The position numbers were made by a program, and so were the translations under genes. The notes under the pieces are model-generated. The model saw only the letters and a list, made by a program, of their open reading frames with translations. It was not told where the DNA came from and did no database searches. From JAZLGI01 sp045616225 (lineage in GTDB: Bacteria > Spirochaetota > Spirochaetia > Sphaerochaetales > Sphaerochaetaceae), in assembly GCA_045616225.1 (NCBI GenBank), contig JAZLGI010000001.1:1-28467 (forward strand): a DNA stretch of 28,467 nucleotides, written 5' to 3'. This document shows positions 15,109 to 23,862 of the stretch, piece after piece. Each line of letters begins with the position of its first letter. Positions within the stretch are counted from its first letter, which is position 1.

Positions 15109-15177
15109 TTATATTAAAGAAAGAAAGTTTAATTGCCGTTCCATAGTTTTACCGTCAGGTGACGGCAACTAAACTTT
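15109..15177 (-). promoter_or_regulatory. Structured 5' leader with mini-ORF upstream of the ATPase gene
   Basis: In the minus-strand RNA, the arm from 15177-15162 pairs with the arm from 15139-15124 along 16 continuous base pairs, one of them G-U; in the plus-strand RNA the same position is an A/C mismatch. U-rich CUUUCUUU follows. Inside, the 5' arm can instead form a competing local hairpin (CCGTC-ACCT-GACGG, 15165-15152). An ATG in the main loop (15144-15142) opens an 11-codon ORF (MERQLNFLSLI, stop 15111-15109) that crosses the 3' arm and ends 13 nt before the main ATG. This is the geometry of an attenuator or a translation-coupled leader. Function is inference. Confidence 0.55.
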
Positions 15178-15192
15178 GTATAACGATACTTA

Positions 15193-15220
15193 ATTATACA
15201 ATGATTTCAAGAAATGCAAA
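15193..15220 (-). promoter_or_regulatory. Promoter of the ATPase gene
   Basis: Minus-strand TTTGCA (15220-15215), a 16-bp spacer, then a perfect TATAAT (15198-15193). The expected start near 15186 gives a leader of about 90 nt that begins just before the long hairpin. Confidence 0.5.
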
Positions 15221-15240
15221 CTGTTTTTTGCAACCTTTAA

Positions 15241-17346
15241 TCATTTTTTTGCCTTCTCTTTTTCCTCCGCGGCTTTTTTCAACTCTTCAGCAATTGTCTG
15301 AGGAACTTTTGCATACCTGCAAAGCTCCATAGTGAATTCTGCCTTACCCTGAGTCATTGATCTCAGTACTGTTGAATAACCGAACATTTCTGAAAGAGGC
15401 ACCTCTGCATCTACCCTACAGTTGTTATTGTCTTCTGTTGAAGAAATAATCATACCCCTTCTTTGGTTGATTGTTCCAAAAATAGCACCTTGGAATTCAG
15501 AAGGTCCTTCAACCTCAACCTTCATTATAGGTTCAAGAATTGCAGGTTTTGCTTTGGCAAATGCTTCTTTAAATGCAGCAATTGCAGCAGTCTGGAATGC
15601 CATATCCGAAGAGTCAACAGGATGATATGCACCATCATTGACAAGACAACGCACTCCAACAATAGGGAATCCAAGCTGAGGTCCTTTTTTCAATGCAGAC
15701 TGGAAACCTTTGTCACATGAAGGAATGAATTCTGTAGGAATGGCACCGCCCTTTACTTCATTGACAAATTCATAATTCTTTACTTCTGTATCATCTTCTG
15801 AAGCAACCAAAGGTTCTATATAGCCTGCAACACGTGCATACTGACCACTTCCTCCGGTCTGTTTCTTATGAGTGTAGTTAAACTCTGCTTTCTGAGTTAT
15901 TGTTTCTCTGTAAGCAACTTCAGGTCTTCCGACCTCTACATCACACTTATATTCACGACGCATTCTCTCAACGTAAACATCAAGATGAAGTTCTCCCATT
16001 CCTTTAATGATTGTTTGGTTACTTTCAGGATCTACATAGCTCTGGAATGTAGGGTCTTCCTTCATGAAACGGTTTATAGCCTTTCCCATGTTATCCTGGC
16101 TCTTTTTATCTTTAGGGAAAATAGCCAAAGAGATAACCGGATTAGGAACATACATAGAAGTCATTGCATAGTTTACTTTAGGACCGCAGAAAGTATCTCC
16201 GCTTGCACAATCAATACCGAAGAGTGCTGCAATTTCTCCGCATTTTGCTTCGTTGATATCTTCCATCTCAGAAGCATGCATCTTTACAAGTCTTCCAACC
16301 TTGAACTTCTTCTTTGTTCTTGTGTTGATAAGTTCATCACCTTTTTTAATGCATCCTTCATAAACACGAATATATGTCAACTGTCCGTATTGTCCGTCTT
16401 CAAGCTTAAAAGCCAAAATTACAGGAGGTCTGTCTTCCCTAGACTGAAGGATTATTTCTCTTTCATTATCATCAAGATCAAGAGCTCTGTTTTCTACTTC
16501 AGTAGGATCAGGAAGGTATTTTGTTACACCGTCAAGAAGAGGCTGAATACCTTTGTTCTTATGTGCAGAACCTACAAAAACAGGGCAAAGTTCCAGGTTA
16601 AGAGTGCCTTTTCTTATTGCTTGCTCTAAAAGTTCAGGACTTGGTTCTGAACCGTCAAGGACTGTCATCATAAGTTCATCATCAAAATCTGCAGCTGCAT
16701 CAAGAAGCATTTGTCTTCTCTCGTTTGCATCTTCTACCATGTCTGCAGGAATGACATCTTCCCTGATTTCAGTTCCATTTGAACCCTCAAAATAGAGAGC
16801 TCTCATTCTTACCAAATCAACTACTCCGCAAAGCTTGTCTTCAAGACCTATCGGAAGCTCTACCATAACAGCATTGAGCTTAAGTTTCTGACGCATCTGT
16901 TCAACAACGTGTTTAGGATTTGCACCAACACGGTCGCATTTATTGATAAAAGCAATACGTGGAACATGATAGCGATTCATCTGTCTGTCAACTGTAATAC
17001 TCTGACTCTGAACACCGCCAACACTGCAAAGAACCAAAATGGCTCCGTCCAATACTCTGAGGGAACGTTCAACCTCAACAGTAAAATCAACGTGACCCGG
17101 AGTATCTATGACGTTAATCTCATAGCCCTTCCAGTTTACACTTGTTGCTGCACTTGCAATTGTAATTCCTCTTTCTCTCTCAAGCTCCATGCTATCCATG
17201 GTAGCTCCTACTCCATCTTTTCCGTGAACCTCATGAATTGCATGTATTCTGTTGCAATAAAACAGAATTCGTTCACTGAGAGTTGTTTTTCCTGAGTCAA
17301 TATGGGCACTTATACCGATATTTCTCATTTTTGATAATTCTGACAT
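15241..17346 (-). CDS. fusA: Elongation factor G (spirochaete/mitochondrial-type)
   Basis: 701 residues. This GTPase drives ribosomal translocation. GTPase motifs: G1 AHIDSGKTT (14-22), G2 RGIT (60-63), G3 DTPGH (81-85), G4 NKCD (135-138). The G1 serine (HIDSGKTT, where common EF-G has HIDAGKTT) and the following KDGVGATMDSMELERERGIT match the mitochondrial EF-G1 pattern, also known as spdEFG1 in spirochaetes, planctomycetes and delta-proteobacteria. Domains II to V follow without interruption (for example TGGSGQYARVAGYIEP and MFGYSTVLRSMTQGKAEF). The tail is lysine-rich. I start at ATG 17346, with GAGG 8 nt upstream; the longer frame to 17403 crosses the promoter. No strong terminator follows the stop. 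Confidence 0.96.
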   Translation of the reverse strand: MSELSKMRNIGISAHIDSGKTTLSERILFYCNRIHAIHEVHGKDGVGATMDSMELERERGITIASAATSVNWKGYEINVIDTPGHVDFTVEVERSLRVLDGAILVLCSVGGVQSQSITVDRQMNRYHVPRIAFINKCDRVGANPKHVVEQMRQKLKLNAVMVELPIGLEDKLCGVVDLVRMRALYFEGSNGTEIREDVIPADMVEDANERRQMLLDAAADFDDELMMTVLDGSEPSPELLEQAIRKGTLNLELCPVFVGSAHKNKGIQPLLDGVTKYLPDPTEVENRALDLDDNEREIILQSREDRPPVILAFKLEDGQYGQLTYIRVYEGCIKKGDELINTRTKKKFKVGRLVKMHASEMEDINEAKCGEIAALFGIDCASGDTFCGPKVNYAMTSMYVPNPVISLAIFPKDKKSQDNMGKAINRFMKEDPTFQSYVDPESNQTIIKGMGELHLDVYVERMRREYKCDVEVGRPEVAYRETITQKAEFNYTHKKQTGGSGQYARVAGYIEPLVASEDDTEVKNYEFVNEVKGGAIPTEFIPSCDKGFQSALKKGPQLGFPIVGVRCLVNDGAYHPVDSSDMAFQTAAIAAFKEAFAKAKPAILEPIMKVEVEGPSEFQGAIFGTINQRRGMIISSTEDNNNCRVDAEVPLSEMFGYSTVLRSMTQGKAEFTMELCRYAKVPQTIAEELKKAAEEKEKAKK

Positions 17347-17371
17347 TAATAACCTCGTATAAATCCAAGGG

Positions 17372-17400
17372 AATATAACAGTTTTTGAGCATTTCTTCAA
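17372..17400 (-). promoter_or_regulatory. Promoter of fusA
   Basis: Minus-strand TTGAAG (17400-17395), 17-bp spacer, TATATT (17377-17372), giving a short leader of about 20 bases with GAGG before the fusA ATG. Confidence 0.6.
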
Positions 17401-17487
17401 CAAGGGTTTTGCATATATAATATATCTTCTCTTTTTTGCCTTAAATTATTATCATATCTTTTATTCATATTTATAACGGTGGTAAAA

Positions 17488-19023
17488 ATGATTGACGTCA
17501 AAAATCTTCACCCTTTGGAAGTAAAACTGCTCAGACATGTCACAAAAGACAGTGATATCACTGCAGACAGAATCGTTTCAGAACTTGACTATAAAGTAGG
17601 TCAGTGTAATCAGGCTTTCAGCTGGCTATGTGCAAAAGGCTGTCTGGAAGAAACAAGCAGAAAAACTGTAGTTTCTTATGAACTCACAGATTTGGGAAGG
17701 ACTCAGGCTCAAGAAGGAACCCCTTCTGAAAGAATTTTTAAACTTCTCTCTGAAGGAACAGCTCTTTCATTACCTGAAATTGCAGAAAAACTGGGTCTTG
17801 AAAAAAGTGACATAGGAAGTGCTTACGGTTCACTCTCCAAGTCCGGTTGTTGTGCAATGAATGATGAGCATAAAGCTTTCGTCAAAAACCCTGTTCTCCC
17901 TCAGGATGTAACAGATACAGCAAATCTTCTTAAAAAAGGACTTAACGGGGCTGTTGAAGAATCATCTCTGTCAGATAGAGAAAAAGCCCTTATGGCAAAT
18001 ATATCAAAAAAGCGTGGTGCTGCATCTTCTCCATACAAACTTACAGAAAGAGAAGAAATTGTTTTCAGACTGACAGATGTAGGACAAGAGACAAAGCAGG
18101 CTGTAATTGACGCTAATATCACAGGAGAAGAATTAGGAGCAGTCACTCCTCTTATTCTCTCTTCAGGACAATGGAAAAATGCTTCTTTCAGACCATATAG
18201 TCTTAATGCTCCTGTAGCCCGTCTTTCTTTGGGAAGACACAATCCATACGGAAACTACATTCAGTGGGTAAAAGATAAGCTTACTTCTTTGGGTTTTGAA
18301 GAATTTGACGGACCGCTTGTAGAAAATGAATTCTGGAACGGAGATGCTCTCTTTATGCCTCAGTTTCACAGCGCAAGAGACATTCATGATGTTTATTATG
18401 TAAAAGAGCCTCGCCACTGCAAAGAAATAGAAGAACCTTGGCTTTCAAATATTGCAGCAGCCCACAAAGACGGCGGCAATACAGGTTCAAGAGGTTGGCA
18501 GTATGAATTTGACCATGAGTTTACAAGACGTCAGGTACTCAGAAGTCAAGGAACTGTTCTTTCTGCACATCAACTGACAAAAGCAAAAGCCCCCGGAAAA
18601 TATTTTGGAGTAGTACGTTGCTTCCGTTATGATGAAGTAGATGCAACTCACGGTGCAGACTTCTATCAAACAGAGGGAATCGTAATTGGCAAAGAAGCTA
18701 ATCTCAAAGACCTTTTAGGCCTTTTGAAAATGTTTGCGGTTGAAGTTGCCGGTGCTACAGATTTCAAATATGTTCCGGGATACTTCCCGTTTACTGAACC
18801 GTCTATAGAAATTCATATCAAGCATCCTGTTTTGGGATGGTTTGAACTTGGAGGAAGCGGAATTTTCCGCCCAGAAGTAACAAAATCTCTTGGAATTGAT
18901 GAACCGGTTTTGGCTTGGGGATTGGGAATTGACCGTATGGCACTTATGCACCTGGGACTTAACGATATAAGAGAACTCTTTACCCCTAATATCGAAAGTG
19001 TAAGAACAAGGAGGGGAAACTGA
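17488..19023 (+). CDS. pheS: Phenylalanyl-tRNA synthetase alpha subunit, archaeal/eukaryotic type
   Basis: 511 residues, much longer than the about 340 of ordinary bacterial PheS. It forms the catalytic subunit of the alpha2-beta2 enzyme. Residues 1-150 are tandem winged-helix-like domains (LLRHVTKDSDITADRIVSEL, further on RIFKLLSEGTALSLPEIAEKLG), typical of the archaeal/eukaryotic form. The class II catalytic domain follows, with PYGNYIQWVKDKLTSLGFEEFDGP, motif 2 VRCFRYDEVDATHGADFYQTEG, and motif 3 GLGIDRMAL. I take ATG 17488, with GGTGG upstream, over the in-frame GTG at 17479. The stop overlaps the pheT ATG (TGATG). A TATAAT at 17416-17421 is a possible -10 box but has no good -35. Confidence 0.95.
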   Translation: MIDVKNLHPLEVKLLRHVTKDSDITADRIVSELDYKVGQCNQAFSWLCAKGCLEETSRKTVVSYELTDLGRTQAQEGTPSERIFKLLSEGTALSLPEIAEKLGLEKSDIGSAYGSLSKSGCCAMNDEHKAFVKNPVLPQDVTDTANLLKKGLNGAVEESSLSDREKALMANISKKRGAASSPYKLTEREEIVFRLTDVGQETKQAVIDANITGEELGAVTPLILSSGQWKNASFRPYSLNAPVARLSLGRHNPYGNYIQWVKDKLTSLGFEEFDGPLVENEFWNGDALFMPQFHSARDIHDVYYVKEPRHCKEIEEPWLSNIAAAHKDGGNTGSRGWQYEFDHEFTRRQVLRSQGTVLSAHQLTKAKAPGKYFGVVRCFRYDEVDATHGADFYQTEGIVIGKEANLKDLLGLLKMFAVEVAGATDFKYVPGYFPFTEPSIEIHIKHPVLGWFELGGSGIFRPEVTKSLGIDEPVLAWGLGIDRMALMHLGLNDIRELFTPNIESVRTRRGN

Positions 19024-20720
19024 TGCCTAAGTTTGAAACAACAGAAAAAATGTTTTGGTCTCTGATGGGACGTGAATATACAGATGCAGAACTTGAAGAA
19101 ATATTCCCTAGAGCAAAGGCAGAACTTGATGAACATGATAAGGAAAATCATGTTTTTAAGATTGAGCTTAACGACACAAACAGACCGGACTTATGGTCTG
19201 CAATGGGATTGACAAGACTTCTCAAGAACTACGATAATCCGGCACCTCGTGAATATGGCTTCTTCTCTTCAAAAGATTACACAGCAGACAGCGAAGGAAG
19301 ACAGCTCATTGTTGGTTCAAAAGCAAAAGAGGTCAGAGAATTCTCCGTTGCATTTGCAGCAGACGGCAAGACAGTTGATGATGACATTCTCTTAACTCTT
19401 ATTCAGAGTCAGGAAAAACTTTGCTTTAACTTTGGAAGAAAGAGAAAAACTATTGCCATGGGTATTTATCGTGACGAACTTATCAAATACCCTGTTCACT
19501 ATGACGGTGCAGATCCGGATAAGACTCATTTTATTCCTCTGCATATGGAAGAGGATCTTACCTTAAGACAGATTCTTGAAAAACACCCAAAGGGACAAGA
19601 ATACGGATACATAATCAAAGACAAACCTGTTTACCCTTTCCTTTTTGATGACAACGGAGAGCCTTTAAGTATGCCTCCTGTAATTAACAGTGCAAGAGTT
19701 GGTGCAGTTGAGGTTGGAGATTCATCTCTTTTCATTGAGATGTCAGGTCCAATTCTCAAAGATCTTCTTCTCTGTGCTTCTATCATGGCCTGCGATATGG
19801 CAGATTTAGGTTTCAGAATCAAACCTGTTAAGGTTGTATTCCCAAAGGAGACAGAATTTGGAAAAGAAATAACAGTACCTTATTATTTCCAGCAGCCTGC
19901 TTCTTGTACACTTGAAGATATCCACCATGTTCTTGGAGAAAACATTACAATTGACCAGGCAAAACAGGCTCTTATGAGAATGGGAGATTACAGCGTAAGT
20001 GAAGGTGACAGAATTTTCATCACCTGTCCTGAATACAGAAATGATTTTCTTCATCCTGTAGATGTAGTAGAAGATGTTATGATTGGCTATGGCCTTAACA
20101 ACTTTGAACCAACAATTCCAAAAGACTTTACAATTGGAAGATTGTCTCCGGCAGAAGAGCTTTCAAGAAAAGTAAAAGACCTTATGGTTGGAATGGGTTT
20201 TCAGGAAATGATGTATAATTACCTGGGCAGCAGAAGGGAATATGTAGATAACATGCATATCTCAGGCGACAAAGTTATCATGATTGCAAACCCTATGAGT
20301 GAAAATTTTGAAGCAGTAAGACCTTCTATTCTTCCTTCACTTCTTGAGAGTGAAGGGGTGAGCGGACATGCAGTTTATCCTCATAACATTTTTGAATGCG
20401 GAAAAGTTGCTTACCTTGAACCTTCTGATAACAGCGGCACAATAACCAGAAACCACCTTGGCTTCCTTTCTGCTGATAACAGTGTAGGTTTTAATGAAGC
20501 CAACAGTTTCGTTAATACTCTCATGTACTTCCTTAAAAAAGAATACACACTCCAAGCTCCTGAAGAAGATCAGAGATTTATTTCAGGAAGATGTGCAGAA
20601 ATAATTGTGAATGGTAAGAAAGTTGGAATCTTTGGAGAAATTCATCCGGCAGTGTTGGAAAGCTGGGGATGCTCTATGCCGGCTATTGCATGTGAAATAG
20701 ATTTGGACTGTTTGCTGTAA
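19023..20720 (+). CDS. pheT: Phenylalanyl-tRNA synthetase beta subunit, archaeal type
   Basis: 565 residues against about 800 for the bacterial type. Its B3/B4 domain hydrolyses misacylated Tyr-tRNA(Phe). It starts directly with MPKFETTEKMFWSLMGREYTDAELE and reaches LNDTNRPDLWSAMGLTRLL, the archaeal/eukaryotic signature. The N-terminal EMAP-like tRNA-binding domain and C-terminal anticodon-binding domain of bacterial PheT are absent. The B3/B4-like region runs about 110-270 and the B5 region about 275-360. The catalytic-like fold ends with GIFGEIHPAVLESWGC. GGAGG precedes the ATG inside pheS. The TAA stop overlaps the next ATG by one base (TAATG), so the E1 genes are probably on the same transcript. 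Confidence 0.95.
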   Translation: MPKFETTEKMFWSLMGREYTDAELEEIFPRAKAELDEHDKENHVFKIELNDTNRPDLWSAMGLTRLLKNYDNPAPREYGFFSSKDYTADSEGRQLIVGSKAKEVREFSVAFAADGKTVDDDILLTLIQSQEKLCFNFGRKRKTIAMGIYRDELIKYPVHYDGADPDKTHFIPLHMEEDLTLRQILEKHPKGQEYGYIIKDKPVYPFLFDDNGEPLSMPPVINSARVGAVEVGDSSLFIEMSGPILKDLLLCASIMACDMADLGFRIKPVKVVFPKETEFGKEITVPYYFQQPASCTLEDIHHVLGENITIDQAKQALMRMGDYSVSEGDRIFITCPEYRNDFLHPVDVVEDVMIGYGLNNFEPTIPKDFTIGRLSPAEELSRKVKDLMVGMGFQEMMYNYLGSRREYVDNMHISGDKVIMIANPMSENFEAVRPSILPSLLESEGVSGHAVYPHNIFECGKVAYLEPSDNSGTITRNHLGFLSADNSVGFNEANSFVNTLMYFLKKEYTLQAPEEDQRFISGRCAEIIVNGKKVGIFGEIHPAVLESWGCSMPAIACEIDLDCLL

Positions 20721-21760
20721 TGAACAAACAAAAAAGTGCAAAGGCACTGAATTTAATGCTAAAATCCCGCTTTTTTGAAGAGAAAACAGAAGAACTCTTC
20801 AAAAGCGGGCTTATTCACGGAACTACACACCTTGCAAACGGACAGGAAGCCGTTCAGGCGGGGCTGTGCATTTCTTTAGATGAAAATGATTGGATTGTTC
20901 CTACTCACAGATGCCACGGCTTTACAATTTGTAAAGGTTCTGACCCATATAAAATGTTCAGTGAAATGTTCGGAAGTGTTTACGGTTTAGCTAAAGGTCT
21001 TGGCGGTAGTATGCACATGCCTGATTCTGAACACTGCAACCTTGGTTCTTCTGCAGTTGTAGGAAGCGGAGTCCCTTTGGCTACAGGAATTGCATTCTCT
21101 ATTAAAGCAAAGGCCCATGGAAATACAGGTTTTGCAGTTTCAAGTGATTCAAACCCAAAGTTAAAACCAAAAGTTCCTGTAAAGAATGTAAGCGTTGCCA
21201 TTTTTGGAGACGGAGCAACGAGCAGAGGCAGTATCCATGAATCTATGAACATTGCTTCTATCTGGAAACTTCCGGTTCTTTTTCTTTGTGAGAACAATCA
21301 TTACGGAATGAGTGCATCTTCAGATGTGATGATAAGTACAGATTGTCTTTCTTCAAGAGCAAAAGCATACAGCATGGAAGGTGCTACTGTAGATGGAAAT
21401 GATGTAGAAGCAGTGACAAATGCTGTTGAAAAAGCCCTTTTATATATTAAAGAAGGGAATGGCCCTTATTTCCTTGAATGTCTTACATATAGATTTAAAG
21501 GACATTCAAAAAGCGACAGAAGACTATACAGAACACAGGAAGAAGAAAATTCTTGGTTAAACAGGGACCCGATAACATTATTTGAAAGAAAATTAATAAC
21601 TGAAAATTTATTTACAAAAGAAGAAATTGAGCAAATAGAAGAAATCTGTCGCAGGGAAATTGAAAATGCTGCAACAAAAGCCTTAGCTGACAGCAAGAAT
21701 ACAATCTCAAAAGATACCATGCTAAGTCTTGTATATGCATCAATGGAGGAACGGAAATGA
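20720..21760 (+). CDS. Thiamine-diphosphate dehydrogenase E1 alpha subunit (pyruvate or acetoin type)
   Basis: 346 residues. It is the alpha half of a heterotetrameric 2-oxo acid (or acetoin) dehydrogenase E1, which decarboxylates its substrate on thiamine diphosphate and passes the acyl group to a lipoyl E2. Visible: HLANGQEAVQAGL (37-49), PTHRCHGF (61-68), GLGGSMHM (94-100), and the ThDP/metal motif from GDGATSRG (163-170) to ENNHYGMS (191-198). About 25 residues (131-155, rich in Ser, Pro and Lys) are inserted just before the ThDP strand, where relatives have a short link. No E2 or E3 lies nearby, so the substrate (pyruvate, acetoin or a branched-chain oxo acid) is open. It overlaps E1 beta by 4 nt. 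Confidence 0.88.
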   Translation: MNKQKSAKALNLMLKSRFFEEKTEELFKSGLIHGTTHLANGQEAVQAGLCISLDENDWIVPTHRCHGFTICKGSDPYKMFSEMFGSVYGLAKGLGGSMHMPDSEHCNLGSSAVVGSGVPLATGIAFSIKAKAHGNTGFAVSSDSNPKLKPKVPVKNVSVAIFGDGATSRGSIHESMNIASIWKLPVLFLCENNHYGMSASSDVMISTDCLSSRAKAYSMEGATVDGNDVEAVTNAVEKALLYIKEGNGPYFLECLTYRFKGHSKSDRRLYRTQEEENSWLNRDPITLFERKLITENLFTKEEIEQIEEICRREIENAATKALADSKNTISKDTMLSLVYASMEERK

Positions 21761-22719
21761 CTTTCAGAGAAGCTATAAGAAAAGCAATGGACGACATGAT
21801 GACAGAAGATTCCAATGTTGTTCTTCTTGGAGAAGATGTGGGAGTCTACGGCGGTTGCTTTAAGGTAACTGAAAACCTTTACAAGAAACATCCTAATCAA
21901 ATTATTGACACTCCTGTTTCCGAAGAAGGATTTACCGGAATGGCAGTAGGCGCTGCAATGACAGGATTAAGACCTGTAATTGAGATAATGTATGCAGATT
22001 TCTTTACATTAATTTTTGATCCCATTGTCAATCATGCAGCAAAAACGCATTTTATGAGCGGTGGTCAGTTCTGTTGTCCCATAACTGTACGTTTACCGGA
22101 AGGAAGCGGAACCGGACACGGAGCCCAACATACACAAAGCCCTGAAGCTCTGTTTCTGAATACAAACGGATTAAAAGTTGTAGCTCCTTCCAATCCTTCA
22201 GACGCTTATAATCTTCTTTGTGCTTCCATAAGAGATAACAACCCGGTTCTATTCTTTGAACACAAACTTTTGTATTCTACTGAAGGAGAAGTAATTCCTC
22301 AAAAAACCGAAATAGGAAAAGCAAAGATTTTAAGAGAAGGAAAAGACCTTACGATTATTGCATATTCCCATGCAGTCTTAACAGCAACAGAGACAGCAAA
22401 AAAACTTGAAGAACAAGGAATATCTGCTACGGTTATAGACATGCGCTCCTTAAAACCGATAGATGAAAAAACAATTCTCTCAGAAGTCAGAAAAACGGGA
22501 AGAGCTGTGATAATACAGGATCCTGCTTCTTTTGGTGGGGTTGCTTCTCAGGTTACAAGTCTCTTGGCAACAGACGAAGAAACCTTCTCAAGCCTTAAAA
22601 AACCAATACTGCAGATAGGCGGCCAAAACAGTCCTGTTCCATTTGCCAAAGAATTGGAAAAAGAGGCTATTCCCCAGGTAAAAGACTGCATTTTTCAGAT
22701 TTCAAAGCTGTTTGACTAA
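21757..22719 (+). CDS. Thiamine-diphosphate dehydrogenase E1 beta subunit
   Basis: 320 residues, normal length. The beta subunit supplies the Glu that activates the ThDP aminopyrimidine ring and the surface that docks E2. Motifs: LLGEDVGVYGGCF (24-35), DTPVSEEGFTGMAVGAAMTGLRP (51-73, with the activating Glu in SEEG), and RLPEGSGTGHGAQHTQSPEALF (112-133). The C-terminal transketolase-like domain has VIDMRSLKPIDEKTI. GGAGG lies before the ATG inside the alpha gene. Together with E1 alpha it forms one functional pair. The last 18 bases overlap the convergent editing-protein gene. Confidence 0.9.
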   Translation: MTFREAIRKAMDDMMTEDSNVVLLGEDVGVYGGCFKVTENLYKKHPNQIIDTPVSEEGFTGMAVGAAMTGLRPVIEIMYADFFTLIFDPIVNHAAKTHFMSGGQFCCPITVRLPEGSGTGHGAQHTQSPEALFLNTNGLKVVAPSNPSDAYNLLCASIRDNNPVLFFEHKLLYSTEGEVIPQKTEIGKAKILREGKDLTIIAYSHAVLTATETAKKLEEQGISATVIDMRSLKPIDEKTILSEVRKTGRAVIIQDPASFGGVASQVTSLLATDEETFSSLKKPILQIGGQNSPVPFAKELEKEAIPQVKDCIFQISKLFD

Positions 22720-23862
22720 TTCAAGGAAAGCTTTAAAAAATTCTTCTTTACTACTCATATTCTGCCCTATTCCCTGGAACAACGGGTTTCTTCCGCCTCC
22801 TTTGGCATCAATGATTGGAAGAACGGTTTTTCTTATTGTATTAAAATCAAGTTTCTCAAATTTTCCTTTAACGGCAATAATCCATTTGTTATCTTTCACT
22901 ATGCAAAAGCAAAGGTCTGAATAATTGTCAATTACATCTGAGAAAGCAGAAAGTTCAATATCTGTGGAGAAAGCACCAACACCGTCAACTAAGTTTTTAT
23001 CCAATTCTGAAACGACCAGAATTTTCTCGGCATTTTTAAGTCTTAATTTAAGCTGTGAAAAATCTGCGAGAATAGAAGAAAGTTTTCCTTCTATCTCTTT
23101 TGTACTGCAAGTCAATAAACAGGCAATTCTTCCCAGAGTCTTGGAATCAGAAGTCAAATGATTGATTGCATCTTGACCGCATCTGAAGAACAATCTCACG
23201 TGTCCTCTGATTAGTTCCTGTGAATAACAATACACAAGTTTTATTTCAGATGTTGAAGCTACATGAACACCTCCGCAGGCAATCTTATCAACATCTTGAA
23301 TTTCCACAATTCTCACATCTCCGTCAACTTTTATTGAACGCCTTAATCCAAGCTTTTCTGCATCACTGTGACTTAGCTCATGATAAACAATTTTATGATT
23401 CTCAGAAATCTTTAAATTTACAATTTCTATTAATTTATCCAGGGTTTCTTCATCAATTTTGCTTTTATCGGTTTCTACTGTGAGATAATCTTCACCCAAA
23501 TGGACAGCCACAGTTCCTATTGAAAATTCTGAAAAAAGAAGCCCGCTTATCAAATGCTGGCAAGCATGCATTACCATGTATTTGTAACGATAATCCCAGT
23601 CCAATATCAGCTCTTGAGTGTCCCCTTCTTTAACCTTGCAGTCTTTTTCAAATATGTGAATACTGTCTCCGTTTTCTGCTTTTCTGGTATCAAGAATTTT
23701 GTATTCTCCAAACGTACCGCAATCCCCGGGTTGACCTCCGCATTCAGGATAGAAAATAGTCTTATCAAATAGGACTTCCGTAGTCTTTTCCGTATGTCTT
23801 ACTTCTTTTACTGTACAGGTAATTTTCCTGCAGTAAGGTTCTTCATAATAGTAAGGACGCAT
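22702..23862 (-). CDS. Free-standing alanyl-tRNA editing protein (AlaX-like, with DHHA1-type domain)
   Basis: 386 residues. It likely deacylates Ser- or Gly-tRNA(Ala) in trans. The N-terminal beta-barrel resembles domain C of AlaRS (FYPECGGQPGDCGTF, 37-51). The editing core carries the four zinc ligands: H99-x3-H103 (HACQHLISG) and C196-x3-H200 (CGGVHV). A helical segment and a C-terminal DHHA1-like domain ending in DAKGGGRNPLFQGIG follow, making it an AlaX-long form. There is no aminoacylation domain, so it is not AlaRS itself. Its ATG overlaps the stop of the upstream gene (TAATG). Confidence 0.9.
   Translation of the reverse strand: MRPYYYEEPYCRKITCTVKEVRHTEKTTEVLFDKTIFYPECGGQPGDCGTFGEYKILDTRKAENGDSIHIFEKDCKVKEGDTQELILDWDYRYKYMVMHACQHLISGLLFSEFSIGTVAVHLGEDYLTVETDKSKIDEETLDKLIEIVNLKISENHKIVYHELSHSDAEKLGLRRSIKVDGDVRIVEIQDVDKIACGGVHVASTSEIKLVYCYSQELIRGHVRLFFRCGQDAINHLTSDSKTLGRIACLLTCSTKEIEGKLSSILADFSQLKLRLKNAEKILVVSELDKNLVDGVGAFSTDIELSAFSDVIDNYSDLCFCIVKDNKWIIAVKGKFEKLDFNTIRKTVLPIIDAKGGGRNPLFQGIGQNMSSKEEFFKAFLELVKQL

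Noticed and set aside
2216..15172. GACGGCAACTAA occurs both at about 2217 and at 15161.
   Set aside because: A shared 12-mer is expected by chance several times in 28 kb, and the surroundings differ.
15868..16629. Plus-strand open frame of 253 codons opposite fusA.
   Set aside because: Antisense shadow of a highly conserved gene; composition is Phe/Ser/Cys-rich nonsense.
17347..17487. Looked for a T-box or a phenylalanine leader peptide before pheS.
   Set aside because: No T-box consensus, no Phe-rich short ORF and no terminator/antiterminator pair were found.
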